Positions 7,757-15,956 are shown, numbered from the stretch's first letter. The stretch is 32,613 bases of DNA from Ideonella azotifigens (GCF_006519715.1 NZ_VIDT01000009.1:1-32613), one strand, 5' to 3'. The notes: generated by a model not told the origin, from the sequence alone. Numbers and translations: made by a program.

Positions 7757-9325
7757 TCAGGGTGTTGGGGCGAGCCGCTCGCGCAGCCGGGCCAGCAGGC
7801 GCAGTGCGCCTTGAACGTCCCCGGCGGTGCCGAAGACGTAGTGATCGGGACGAACGACTGCGATCATTGCGCCGAGCTGCGCCAGCCAGGGGCCGATCAC
7901 CGGGCCCTCCTCGCGCACCGCGACGACCTCGCCGGGCGGGTCGGCGTCGTCGTCCTCGAGGACGATGAGTCGACCGCCGGCGGGCAGCGCCGCCATGAGC
8001 GCGGCGGCGTCTTCTGGCGCGAGCGGGCCCGCACACGCGACGCGTACGCAGGGTCCCGTGACCTCGTCGAGCAGAACAGGTTCGGCGCCGCGCGCACGGA
8101 TCAACGGCTGCGGAAACAGCGTGCCGGCACCGGACGTGTCCTCCGCCACGAGGTCGCCGGTCAGGTCGGGAATCATGTTCTGCCGGATGGTGGTCCTGAT
8201 CGATCCGCCGTGCTCCTCGAGCAGGCGCGCGTCACGCTCGCGTGCGCGCTGGGGATCGCGCTCGCAGATGACGCGACCGAGTGCGATCGACGCCGCCGTC
8301 GTCGCGCGAACGTGCGGGCGGCGCTCCTTCCCGTAGGTGTCGAGCAGCGCATCCGACGACTCGCCCTTGATCACGCGGCGCAGCTTCCACGCCAGGTTCT
8401 GGGCGTCGCGGATGCCCTGCACCATGCCCTGCGCCATGAACGGTGGCGTCATGTGGGCGCTGTCGCCCGCGAGCAGGACGCGCCCGCTGCGCCAGCGCTC
8501 GGCCACGAGCCCGTGGAAGCGATAGGCGGCGGCGCGCCACAGCTTGACCTCGCCGGGCTTCACCCAACGCGCCAGCAGCGGCCAGAGTTCCTCGTCCGGA
8601 AAGTTGGCCGACAGGCTGTCGCCGGGCAACAGCATCACCTCCCAGCGCCGGTGATTGCCTGGCCCGACGACGAACGTGCAAGGGCGCTCCGGCTCGCAAT
8701 ACTGGACCTGGGTCTGCGGCAGGTCGGCCAGCTTCGCGTCCGGGACGATCGCGTCGACCACCAGCCACGGTTCGTCGAACCCCAGATCCTCGAGCTTGAT
8801 GCCCAGCTTCTTGCGGATCGGGCTGGCGCCGCCGTCGCAGGCCACGAGGTACTTCGCCGTGAAGCGCGTCACGTCGCCGCCGGCCAGGCGGACGTCGGCC
8901 CAGACGTGCCCGTCGCCCTCCCCGCTGTCCTGGATCTCGGCCGAATAGTGCACCTGCGCGAGCTCGAGCTCGGTCAGCCGCTGACGGATCTCGCGCTCGA
9001 ACGCGGGCTGGTCGAACACGTGGTTCGGCGCCCAACCCAGGCGGTGCGGGGCCGGCGCGGAATCGAGCCGCTTGATCAGCGGGCCCTCCACGCCCAGGTA
9101 CTCGCTCGGTCGGTACGGTGCGGAGTGGCGGCACACGCGATCCGCGATCCGGAGTTCCTGCATCACCCGCATGACCTCGTGATCGAAGCCGATCGCGCGC
9201 GGCAACGGGAACAGGTCGGGCAGCTTGTCGAACGCGGCCACGCGCAGGCCGCGCTGAGCCAGCAGGCCGGCCAGCACGGCGCCGGTGGGCCCGAGTCCCG
9301 CGACGATCACATCCGCATCGAACAT
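7757..9325 (-). CDS. MhpA-like FAD-dependent aromatic hydroxylase 1
   Basis: A 522-residue class A flavoprotein monooxygenase (FAD_binding_3). The FAD motif GLGPTG is at 10-15, the DG motif CDGGASPIRK at 163-172, and the FAD-ribityl GD motif LLAGDSAHMTPPFMAQG at 284-300. Members hydroxylate phenols ortho to an existing hydroxyl, using NAD(P)H and oxygen (3-(3-hydroxyphenyl)propionate hydroxylase MhpA is a known example). The ATG at 9325 has GAGAG upstream. Neighbouring VOC and FAH genes fit hydroxylation before ring opening and hydrolysis. It aligns without gaps over at least 300 residues with the paralogue at 24835-26502, and a third decayed copy ends the window. The actual substrate is unknown. 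Confidence 0.9.
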   Translation of the reverse strand: MFDADVIVAGLGPTGAVLAGLLAQRGLRVAAFDKLPDLFPLPRAIGFDHEVMRVMQELRIADRVCRHSAPYRPSEYLGVEGPLIKRLDSAPAPHRLGWAPNHVFDQPAFEREIRQRLTELELAQVHYSAEIQDSGEGDGHVWADVRLAGGDVTRFTAKYLVACDGGASPIRKKLGIKLEDLGFDEPWLVVDAIVPDAKLADLPQTQVQYCEPERPCTFVVGPGNHRRWEVMLLPGDSLSANFPDEELWPLLARWVKPGEVKLWRAAAYRFHGLVAERWRSGRVLLAGDSAHMTPPFMAQGMVQGIRDAQNLAWKLRRVIKGESSDALLDTYGKERRPHVRATTAASIALGRVICERDPQRARERDARLLEEHGGSIRTTIRQNMIPDLTGDLVAEDTSGAGTLFPQPLIRARGAEPVLLDEVTGPCVRVACAGPLAPEDAAALMAALPAGGRLIVLEDDDADPPGEVVAVREEGPVIGPWLAQLGAMIAVVRPDHYVFGTAGDVQGALRLLARLRERLAPTP

Positions 9326-9353
9326 ATGTCTCTCATTGATCTTTCGCGAACCG

Positions 9354-9755
9354 TCAGCCTGGCAATCGCGTCGACTGGAACACCGCGAATCGCCACCCGT
9401 CGCGCCGGACCCAGATCTCGGTCGCCAGGGACTGGACGTCGATCCGCTGCGATTCACCGTGCCGCTGGATGGTCTGCGACAACTGGCCGCGGACCACCAC
9501 CGTGTCCATATCCTCGAAGGTGCAGGCCACCGCGAGCGACACGCGGCGAAATTGCTGTCGGTCTCGGACGAATGCCAGGTACCCTTCGCGATCGTGCGTG
9601 ATGCCGGTCGCGTGCGTGTAGCGGAGTTCCTCGGCCAGCAGCGTGCGCAGGAGCGATCCGTCCCGCGTCTCGAGCGCCTCGGCTCGCTTGCGCGAGGCCG
9701 CGAGCACGCTGGTCACCGACGGACTCGTCGCGCCCTCAAGAGTCGAAGGCGACAT
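9354..9755 (-). CDS. NTF2-like (SnoaL/DUF4440-type) small protein 1
   Basis: A 133-residue protein with the look of an NTF2-like fold: an N-terminal helix with ALETRDGSLLRTLLAEELRY, and a C-terminal WVRRDGWRFAVFQSTRLPG strand pair. These cone-shaped folds include isomerases, dehydratases, ring-hydroxylating dioxygenase beta subunits and proteins with no known activity. The start at 9755 has AAGGA upstream. It lies 28 bp upstream of FAD hydroxylase 1 in the operon. The RND operon carries a second NTF2-like gene (21947) of the same layout together with FAD hydroxylase 2, so a role linked to the hydroxylase product is likely. No catalytic residues can be assigned. Confidence 0.75.
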   Translation of the reverse strand: MSPSTLEGATSPSVTSVLAASRKRAEALETRDGSLLRTLLAEELRYTHATGITHDREGYLAFVRDRQQFRRVSLAVACTFEDMDTVVVRGQLSQTIQRHGESQRIDVQSLATEIWVRRDGWRFAVFQSTRLPG

Positions 9756-9786
9756 CGAGGATTCCTTGCGACGTGAAGTGGGGAGG

Positions 9787-10329
9787 TCAGGCCGACTCGG
9801 CCGAGAACTGCCGTTGCCATTCCTCGCGCGGCAGGAACGTCGGATCTGCGCGGCAGATGCGCTCGGTCTCGGTCCAGATCTCGGCGTCGGCCTTCTCGAG
9901 ATCCAGCGGATCGCCATGCGGTTGCGCGACGTAGTACGGCGTGTCCAGGTACACCTCGACGGTGTTGCCTTCCGGGTCGGAGAAATAGATCGACAGCGCA
10001 TTGCCATGGTTCAGGCCGCGCATCTGGCTCGCGCCCAGCCGCAGCGCGTCCTGCTTGACACGGCGCAGGTCGTCGAGGGCCTGCACTATGAACGAGAGCT
10101 GCATCACGGTGCTGAAGACCGCCTCCGCCGGACGACCCGACGACAGCACGAGCTGATGGTGCTGCTCGGGTCGCGCGCTGAGGAAGACCAGCTCGTTGCG
10201 AAAGGTCTTGCCCATGCCGCGGTCGGTGATCTTCAGGCCGAAGACCGAGGTGTAGAAATCGACCATGCGCGGCAGGTCGTGGACGAACACGCCGACATGG
10301 GAGAGGTTCGGAAGTGCGGAGGCAGTCAT
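9787..10329 (-). CDS. VOC-superfamily protein, possible extradiol dioxygenase
   Basis: A 180-residue vicinal-oxygen-chelate protein. The candidate metal triad is present: His11 (LSHVGVFV), His57 or His58 (EQHHQLVL) and Glu125 (NTVEVYLD), with the YFSDPEGNTVEVY signature typical of the glyoxalase/catechol 2,3-dioxygenase fold. Next to an ortho-hydroxylase and an FAH-family gene, a type I extradiol ring-cleavage role is the simplest proposal. At 180 residues it is shorter than classic two-domain extradiol enzymes, so a single-domain dioxygenase or an isomerase/lyase role remains open. The start at 10329 has a weak GCGAGA site. Spacing to neighbours is 29-31 bp. Confidence 0.82.
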   Translation of the reverse strand: MTASALPNLSHVGVFVHDLPRMVDFYTSVFGLKITDRGMGKTFRNELVFLSARPEQHHQLVLSSGRPAEAVFSTVMQLSFIVQALDDLRRVKQDALRLGASQMRGLNHGNALSIYFSDPEGNTVEVYLDTPYYVAQPHGDPLDLEKADAEIWTETERICRADPTFLPREEWQRQFSAESA

Positions 10330-10358
10330 GAGTTCTCGCTCGTACGGAGTGTGAGCGC

Positions 10359-10901
10359 TCAAGCGGCGCGTTCGGCGCCCACCAGCACGAACAGCATGAC
10401 CGCCGGCGCGTGGCTCTTGTTGCGCCACGCGTGCCGGTTTCCATGCTGCACCACGACGTCGCTGCGCTTCAGGAGAACTTCTTGACCGTCGTCGAGCTCG
10501 AGCGTGATCTCGCCGTCGAGGACGACGTCGTAGTCGATCGAGTCCGTGGTGTGCATCCCGGGACTGTCCATCTCGAACGTCTCGGCCAGGCCCGGCATCG
10601 CGCCGCCGAATTCGGCGCCGAAGGCGGCGGGATCGAAGTCCGCGCGCATCATCACCGCGTCCGGCGGGAAGGTGACGATCATGAGGCGGGTGCCGCCGGC
10701 ACCGGGCGTCCACGTGGCCGTGGGGGTCACGTCGTCGACGCCGGACCGGCCCACCTTCGCACCGCCGTTCGTCGACCACAGCAGCGTTGGCGAAAATCCC
10801 GGAACGCTCTTGAAGTCGGTCGTGCGCGGAGCCGCGCCGTCGGCCAGCACGCGGGACTTTCCGTCGGGCCCGTTGCCCGTGATGACACGTCGAATCTGCA
10901 T
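10359..10901 (-). CDS. Cupin-domain protein
   Basis: A 180-residue protein whose C-terminal half is one cupin barrel. Motif 1 reads GMHTTDSIDYDVVLDGE (about 115-131) and motif 2 DVVVQHGNRHAWRN (148-161), with His117 and His157 as likely metal or ligand contacts. It lacks the two cupin domains of gentisate dioxygenases. Such small cupins in catabolic operons may be dioxygenases, isomerases or sensors, and no specific reaction can be assigned. The start at 10901 has GGAG upstream. It lies between the DUF1185 and VOC genes, 29 and 46 bp away. Confidence 0.82.
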   Translation of the reverse strand: MQIRRVITGNGPDGKSRVLADGAAPRTTDFKSVPGFSPTLLWSTNGGAKVGRSGVDDVTPTATWTPGAGGTRLMIVTFPPDAVMMRADFDPAAFGAEFGGAMPGLAETFEMDSPGMHTTDSIDYDVVLDGEITLELDDGQEVLLKRSDVVVQHGNRHAWRNKSHAPAVMLFVLVGAERAA

Positions 10902-10947
10902 GGCTTGTCTCCGTCTGATTGATTTATGGATGCTCGATCGAGCGAGG

Positions 10948-11529
10948 TCAACGCAGGCCGTCGAGCCCCTTGACGTCCGCCGCCGCCAGGCCGCCGATGC
11001 GGGCGTGGATGCGACCGCCCGTGGCCATCGCGAGGCCGAACGCGATCTCATCGCGGCGCGGCCCGTCCCACACCGTCATCTCCGCGGTACCGAAATGGCT
11101 TCGGACATACGCCGCCTGGGTATGTCCCAGCGGGATCATCAGGCGCGTACCCATGTGGCCGATGGTCTTGGCCGCCGGCACGATCGCTTTGGGCTGGCCC
11201 AGCACCTCACGCATGGCCCAGCCGCCGGCCTCGTGCCAGAGGGCGCCGTGTTCGAGTTCGCCATCCTCGCCGACGATCGCGCCCTTGCCGTAGGCCTGCA
11301 CGCGATCCGCGCCGCCCAGGGCCTCGACCAGCCGCGTCGACAACTGCGTGCCGAGTGCGCGCAGTTCGGCCATGAAGCCCATCAGGTCGGCCTCGTGCCG
11401 TCCCGCGTAAGGGTTGCGGATGATTGCGAGCGCGGTTGCCACGACCAGCGGCTGGGCCGCGCGCGGGCCGCGTTCATGGAATATCTCCTCGACCGCGAGG
11501 TGCGTCTTTCGAATATCTACGAGCGACAT
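10948..11529 (-). CDS. DUF1185 (AA_synth) family protein
   Basis: A 193-residue protein of the family annotated 'amino acid synthesis' (DUF1185). I recognise it by the start ValAspIleArgLys with Glu-Glu-Ile-Phe-His-Glu, by NPYAGR (39-44 region), and by the C-terminal block DEIAFGLAMATGGRIHARIG. The family name rests on weak early annotation; members commonly sit in catabolic operons and their reaction is not established to my knowledge. The start at 11529 has GAGAGAAAA upstream. It is 22 bp from FAH and 46 bp from the cupin gene, so it is part of the same transcript. Confidence 0.8.
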   Translation of the reverse strand: MSLVDIRKTHLAVEEIFHERGPRAAQPLVVATALAIIRNPYAGRHEADLMGFMAELRALGTQLSTRLVEALGGADRVQAYGKGAIVGEDGELEHGALWHEAGGWAMREVLGQPKAIVPAAKTIGHMGTRLMIPLGHTQAAYVRSHFGTAEMTVWDGPRRDEIAFGLAMATGGRIHARIGGLAAADVKGLDGLR

Positions 11530-11551
11530 GGATTTTCTCTCGAATCGGGGT

Positions 11552-12412
11552 TCAAGCTTGATCGACGATCGGGTTGCGGAGCGTGCCGACGGCTTCGATT
11601 TCGACTTCGACGACGTCGCCGCCCTTCATGTACATCGGCGGCTTGCGGCCGAAGCCGACGCCGGCCGGCGTGCCCGTGACGATCACGTCGCCGGTCGCGA
11701 GCGTGAAGATGGTGGACGCGTAGGCGATCAGCTTCGGAATCGAGAAGATCATCAGGCTGGTGTCGCCCGACTGCATGACCTCGCCGTTCAGGCGCGTCTC
11801 AAGCTTGAGCTTGCGGCCGGGCTCGATCTCGTCGGCGGTGACCATCCAGGGGCCGAATCCGCCCGTCGATTCGAAGTTCTTGCCCGAAGCGATCTGCTTC
11901 GCGTGGAACTGCCATTCGCGCACGCTGGCGTCGTTGTAGCAGGCGTAGCCGGCCACGTGCTTGTAGGCGTCCGCCTCCGCGATGTTGCGGCCGCCTTCGC
12001 CGATGATGACGGCGAGCTCGCCTTCCCAATCCAACGTCTCGGACACGCGCGGACGCACGATGGGCGCACCGTGAGCGGTCTGCGAACGCCACACGCGCAG
12101 GAAGACCGGTGGGAAGTCCGACAGCTCGCGCTGCAGGCCGGCGGCCAGCGCCTCCTGGTGGTGATCCATGTAGTTGCGCACGGCGCAGACGATCTTCTCC
12201 GGCCGCGGGATCACCGGCAGGAACTCGATCTCCGAGAGAGCCACCTCGGCGGCCTTGCCCGCGACGAGCGCGTCCCGATCGATGTAGCCGGGGCTGCCGA
12301 TGAACTCGGCGAGCGTGGCACAGCCGGTCGGGCCGGCGAGTTCCACGACGCCGTCACCGACCACGGCGCCCCAAGTTTCACGGCCATCGCGCTTGTAAGA
12401 GAGCAGTTTCAT
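11552..12412 (-). CDS. Fumarylacetoacetate hydrolase-family protein
   Basis: A 286-residue FAH-superfamily enzyme. Metal ligands are visible as Glu130 and Glu132 (DWEGELAVIIG) and Asp161 (YNDASVREWQ). Conserved LNGEVMQSGDTSLMIFSIP and VIVTGTPAGVGFG segments complete the fold. The family hydrolyses or hydrates/decarboxylates products of aromatic ring cleavage, for example fumarylpyruvate or 2-oxo-hept-3-ene-dioate. It is the first gene of the leftward operon. The ATG at 12412 has GAGGAAG at good distance, and a paired operator lies 34 bp upstream. It could process the VOC product; that is inference. Confidence 0.92.
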   Translation of the reverse strand: MKLLSYKRDGRETWGAVVGDGVVELAGPTGCATLAEFIGSPGYIDRDALVAGKAAEVALSEIEFLPVIPRPEKIVCAVRNYMDHHQEALAAGLQRELSDFPPVFLRVWRSQTAHGAPIVRPRVSETLDWEGELAVIIGEGGRNIAEADAYKHVAGYACYNDASVREWQFHAKQIASGKNFESTGGFGPWMVTADEIEPGRKLKLETRLNGEVMQSGDTSLMIFSIPKLIAYASTIFTLATGDVIVTGTPAGVGFGRKPPMYMKGGDVVEVEIEAVGTLRNPIVDQA

Positions 12413-12446
12413 ATCGACTTCCTCGAATGTTCGTTGTCAGTCGAAA

Positions 12447-12477
12447 TTTGCGCATAAAACATTCGACCATGCACAAT
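12447..12477. promoter_or_regulatory. Paired GntR-type operator upstream of the FAH operon
   Basis: TTTGCGCATAAA at 12447-12458 and ACCATGCACAAT at 12466-12477 have centres 19 bp apart. They lie 34-65 bp upstream of the FAH start. This ties the seven-gene FAH-to-ALDH operon to the same regulator as the other operons. Confidence 0.72.
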
Positions 12478-12601
12478 GCTACCGCCGACGCCGGCGCGTG
12501 TCCAGCGAGCATGGAGGGCGAAGGGCAGTGGTTTACCCGAGTGACCTGCTCCCCACAGGCCGTACCAATCTGAAGTAGCAAGGGGTCCGCCATTCAGGAG
12601 A

Positions 12602-13468
12602 ATCGCGGACAAGAGGAAGATCAAGTTCACAAAGGAACAGATCATCGGGTTCCTCAAGCAGGCCGAGGCCGGCATGGCGGTGGCGGAGATCTGCCGCAAG
12701 GGCGGCTTCTCGGACGCCACGTTCTACAAGTGGCGCGCCAAGTTCGGCGGCATGGATGTATCCGAGGCGCGGCGGCTGCGCGAGTTGGAGGCGGAGAACG
12801 GCAAGCTCAAGCACCTGCTGGCCGAGGCCCATCTGGACCTGCATGCGCTCAAGAGCGTGCTCGGGGCAAAAAAGGTAGCCCCACAGGCCAGGCGCGAGAT
12901 GGTCACGCGGCTGATGCATGAGCATCAGTTGTCCGAGCGTCGCGCGTGCTGGCTTGTGGGGCTAAGCCGAGACAGCTTCCGACACCCGCCAGTGCCCAGC
13001 GCGCAGACGCTGAAGGACAAGATCGTCGAGATCGCGCACGTGCGTCGGCGCTTTGGCTACCGGCGCGTGCATGACCTGTTGCGCCTGGACTTCCGGGCGT
13101 CAACCACAAGCGGGTGTACCGGCTCTACAGCGCGGCCAACCTGGCCGTGCGCAGGCGCACGATGGAGCGCACGCCGCTGAACATCGCCCAGCGCATCAAC
13201 GAGGTGTGGAGCATGGACTTCGTCAGCGACAGCCTGGCCGGTGGACGGCGCATCAAGTGCCTGACGGTGGCCGATGACTTCAGCCACGAATGCGTGGAGA
13301 TCGCCGTGGACTACGGCATCAGCGGTTTGTACGTGACCCGGCTGCTGGATCAGGCGGCGCGCTTTCGGGGCTACCCAGCGATGGTCAGAACCGACAACGG
13401 GCCGGAGTTCACGAGCCGGGCCTTCATCGCGTGGACGCAGGAGCATCACATCCGGCACATCCTCATCG
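12602..13468 (+). pseudogene. IS3-family transposase orfA/orfB, 5' part, frameshifted and split
   Basis: An orfA-like helix-turn-helix region (EQIIGFLKQAEAGMAVAEIC, then GGFSDATFYKWRAKFGG) runs through a leucine-zipper-like stretch into orfB in one frame. It passes an A6 run at 12868-12873, where IS3 elements usually shift frame. Near 13092 the frame changes, consistent with one missing C in DFPGVNHKR. The next frame gives the first catalytic Asp (WSMDFVSD) and the second (RTDNGPEFTSRAF). At 13468 IS66 interrupts the codon after HILI. No ATG start is evident in frame at the 5' end. The gene is inactive. Confidence 0.85.
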
Positions 13469-13521
13469 GTAAGCGATCAATAAACCCCGTCCTTGAACTC
13501 CCGGCTGAGAGCTGACAGCCT

Positions 13522-13551
13522 ACGTTCCCACGTAGACGAACGTGGGAACGT
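13522..13551 (+). promoter_or_regulatory. Perfect 12-bp stem-loop covering the tnpA ribosome binding site
   Basis: ACGTTCCCACGT (13522-13533) and ACGTGGGAACGT (13540-13551) are exact inverted complements with a 6-base loop. The right arm contains the GGGAA that would serve as ribosome binding site, and the arm ends one base before the ATG at 13553. Folding in mRNA would hide the site, so translation of the first transposition gene may be held low. Confidence 0.7.
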
Positions 13552-13552
13552 G

Positions 13553-14002
13553 ATGACAGACGAATTGCAAGAGCTCAGGCGCAGGCTGGTGGTAGGCCGC
13601 AAGAACGACGGGCGCAGCGTGTACGACACGCAGGCGAAGGCGGAACTGGTGGCGCTGTGTTTGCAGCCAGGCGCGTCGGTGTCGCGCCTGGCGCGCGAGT
13701 GCGGCGTCAATGCCAATCAGGTCAGCCGCTGGCTGCGCGAGCACGGCCATGTGCGTCGCCCGCGTGTGTCCGTTGCACCCGTCGCACCCGTTGCACAGGT
13801 GACATCGCCGCCGTCGGCATTCATGGCAGTGCCGGTGATGCAGGCCCCGGCGGCGCCGGCCGATGGCAGTGCTGCGATGCACCTGCAGGCCCGTCTGCCC
13901 AACGGCGTGGCGTTCGATCTGCGGGGTGTCGACGCACGACATGCCGGCCATCTGATTGAAGCACTCGGGAGGCTGAGGTGTTCCGGCTCGACGAAGGGCT
14001 GA
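13553..14002 (+). CDS. tnpA: IS66 accessory protein TnpA
   Basis: A 149-residue IS66-type TnpA. Its N-terminal half is a helix-turn-helix of the transposase_8/IS66 orf1 kind (KAELVALCLQPGASVSRLAR followed by ECGVNANQVSRWLREHG). After it comes a Val/Ala/Pro-rich linker and a small C-terminal domain ending HAGHLIEALGR. It is needed with TnpB for transposition in studied IS66 elements, although its role is not settled. The ATG at 13553 is chosen because it follows GGGAA; an upstream ATG at 13493 lies within the inverted repeat. The stem-loop over its leader may control translation. Its end overlaps tnpB by 25 bp. Confidence 0.88.
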   Translation: MTDELQELRRRLVVGRKNDGRSVYDTQAKAELVALCLQPGASVSRLARECGVNANQVSRWLREHGHVRRPRVSVAPVAPVAQVTSPPSAFMAVPVMQAPAAPADGSAAMHLQARLPNGVAFDLRGVDARHAGHLIEALGRLRCSGSTKG

Positions 14003-14328
14003 AGGTCTACCTGCACCGCGCGCCAGTGGACTTCCGGCTCAACATCAACGGCCTGGCTGCCCTGGTGCAGCAAGCACTCGGGCTGGACCCGTTCGCCGCG
14101 TGTGTCTACGTGTTCAGCAACCGCCAGCGCAACCGGGTCAAGGTGCTGGGCTGGGAGCGCAACGGCTTCTGGCTGCTGCTCAAACGGCTGGAGCAGGACC
14201 GGTTCATCTGGCCCAGCGAGCAGGACGTGCCCACGCTGACGGTGGAGCAGTTGCACTGGCTGCTCGAAGGCATTGACATCGGCGTGGTGCAGCGGCACCC
14301 GCGGCGCTTGTACGAGCGGGTCGGCTGA
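13978..14328 (+). CDS. tnpB: IS66 accessory protein TnpB (Orf2-like)
   Basis: A 116-residue IS66 Orf2-like protein of standard length. Hallmarks are the GLAALVQQALGLDPFAACVY segment, VFSNRQRNRVKVLGWERNGF, and WLLLKRLEQDRFIWP. It starts with GTG preceded by GGGAGG inside the tnpA 3' end, the overlapping arrangement usual for these elements. It supports transposition by TnpC, with unknown mechanism. The gene is intact. Confidence 0.92.
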   Translation: MFRLDEGLKVYLHRAPVDFRLNINGLAALVQQALGLDPFAACVYVFSNRQRNRVKVLGWERNGFWLLLKRLEQDRFIWPSEQDVPTLTVEQLHWLLEGIDIGVVQRHPRRLYERVG

Positions 14329-14382
14329 GATCATGCCGGTGGTGTCGCGCCATTGCGGCACATCCGAATGGCGTAGCCGACC

Positions 14383-15891
14383 ATGGGCTGGGACACTGCC
14401 GGGCAGATGGTCAACATGCCCACCCTCGAACAGTTCAACGCCCTGCAGCAGGCGCTGGCCGATGCGCGCCAGCACAACGAAGCCTTGGCTGGTGAGCTGC
14501 GCACGACCACCGGGGAGCTGCGCATCGTGCGCACCGAGCGGGACCTGCTCAAGGAACAGCTCAACAAGTTCAAGCGCCAGCTGTTCGCCGCCAGCAGCGA
14601 GGTCACCGGCCAGCACCAGAAGGACATGTTCTTCGACGAGGCCGAGAGCCTGGGGGCGCAGGCCGAGCCGGCTGCCGAAGAGATCCCTGACGCCGACAAG
14701 GTCGACGTGCCCGGCCACCAGCGCGCCAAGCGCGGGCGCAAGCCGCTGGACCCGGCGCTGCCGCGCGAGGTGGTGCGCCACGAACTGCCCGAGGGCGAGC
14801 GCGTGTGCCCGCACGACGGCGCGGCCTTGCGCGAGATCGGCGTAGAGGCCACCGAGCAACTCGACATCATCCCGCAGGCGAAGTACCTCGACGGGCTGCC
14901 GCTGTACCGCCAGGCGGCGCTGCTGGGCCGCTTCGGCGGCACCGACATCTCGCGCAACACCTTGGCCGGCAGCATCGTGCGGGTGGGCCAGGCCGTGCAG
15001 CCGGTGGTGAACCTGCTGCGCGACGAACTGCTGGACGCACCACTGGTGTTCGGCGACGAGACCGAACTGCAGGTGCTCAAGGAGCCCGGGCGCAGCGCAC
15101 AGGCCAAGAGCTACGTCTGGGCGCAGATGACCGACGGCTCGGGCCGCGACGGCACCGGGCCGCCGATCCGGCTGTTCAGCTACTCGCCCAGCCGCTCGGC
15201 GGCCAACGCGATGACCTTGTACGCCGGCATCCGTGCCGGTGCGGTGCTGATGACCGACGGCTATGACGTCTACGACAGGGTGGCTCAGGCGCAAGGTCTC
15301 GTTCACCTGGCTTGCTGGGCGCACTGCCGGCGCTACTTCCACGACGCTTTGCAGGCATGCCCCAAGAACCAGCGCGGACCAGACCAACTGGCAGCACGCT
15401 TCATCGCGCTGATCGGCAAGCTGTATCACGTCGAGGCCCAGGCCAAGCGCGATGGCGCGGACCCGGCCGAGCGCACACGGCGACGCCAGCACGACAGCGC
15501 ACTGGTGCTCCAGGACATCGAACAACTGCTGCTGGCCAACCTGCACAGCGTGCTGCCCCAGAGCTTGCTGGGCAAGGCGCTGCACTACACGGCCGGGCAG
15601 TGGCACAAGCTCAAGCGCTACGTCGAGGACGGGCGCTACAGCATCGACAACAACGTGCAAGAGAACGCCATCCGGCCGTTCTGCGTGGGCCGGCGCAACT
15701 GGTTGTTCTCCGACACCGTGGCCGGCGCCCACGCCAGTGCGAACCTGTACTCGTTGCTGCAGACCTGCCGGGTCAACGGCATCGACGGCTACCGCTACCT
15801 GCGCTCGCTGTTCAAGGCCCTGCCGATGGCCAGGACGGCCGACGACTACGCGACGCTGCTGCCCTGGCGCATCGACCTGACCACAGACTGA
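14383..15891 (+). CDS. tnpC: IS66 transposase TnpC with internal deletion of zinc-binding segment
   Basis: A 502-residue IS66 DDE transposase. It has an N-terminal coiled coil (LRTTTGELRIVRTERDLLKE region), a QRAKRGRKPLDP linker, and DDE residues in VFGDETELQ, LMTDGYDVYD and NNVQENAIRPFCVGRRNWLF. The zinc-finger region starts normally (ERVCPHDGAALREIG, EQLDIIP) but jumps straight to KYLDGLPLYRQ. In relatives about 45-50 residues holding the second Cys pair lie between these. The frame is kept, so a shortened protein can be made, but DNA binding may be lost. The start could also be the ATG at 14407; neither has a strong ribosome binding site. Confidence 0.88.
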   Translation: MGWDTAGQMVNMPTLEQFNALQQALADARQHNEALAGELRTTTGELRIVRTERDLLKEQLNKFKRQLFAASSEVTGQHQKDMFFDEAESLGAQAEPAAEEIPDADKVDVPGHQRAKRGRKPLDPALPREVVRHELPEGERVCPHDGAALREIGVEATEQLDIIPQAKYLDGLPLYRQAALLGRFGGTDISRNTLAGSIVRVGQAVQPVVNLLRDELLDAPLVFGDETELQVLKEPGRSAQAKSYVWAQMTDGSGRDGTGPPIRLFSYSPSRSAANAMTLYAGIRAGAVLMTDGYDVYDRVAQAQGLVHLACWAHCRRYFHDALQACPKNQRGPDQLAARFIALIGKLYHVEAQAKRDGADPAERTRRRQHDSALVLQDIEQLLLANLHSVLPQSLLGKALHYTAGQWHKLKRYVEDGRYSIDNNVQENAIRPFCVGRRNWLFSDTVAGAHASANLYSLLQTCRVNGIDGYRYLRSLFKALPMARTADDYATLLPWRIDLTTD

Positions 15892-15956
15892 GCGGCGCCT
15901 GCCTCGCCATTGCCGCAGGGGCAAGGACGCGGTTCATTGACCGCTTACCCTCATCG

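Larger units (their letters stand above)
13469..15948 (+). mobile_element. IS66-family insertion sequence, 2480 bp, 8-bp target duplication
   Basis: Terminal inverted repeats of 27 bp (13469-13495 and 15922-15948) match in 24 positions and begin GTAAGCG. The 8-bp target site CCTCATCG is perfectly duplicated at 13461-13468 and 15949-15956. Removing the element and one duplicate restores the reading frame of the host transposase (HILI followed by EPGRAIQNGY). The element carries the three usual genes tnpA, tnpB and tnpC in order. Confidence 0.95.

Noticed and set aside
7811-9601. Plus-strand frame of about 600 codons
   Set aside because: Antisense to FAD hydroxylase 1, whose FAD motifs are unambiguous.
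10359-10901. Gentisate 1,2-dioxygenase
   Set aside because: Only one cupin barrel and 180 residues; the gentisate enzymes have two barrels and are about twice as long.
13717-15924. Long minus-strand frame of about 735 codons
   Set aside because: Antisense to IS66 tnpA, tnpB and tnpC, which have clear family motifs. Valine/leucine/glutamine-rich shadow.
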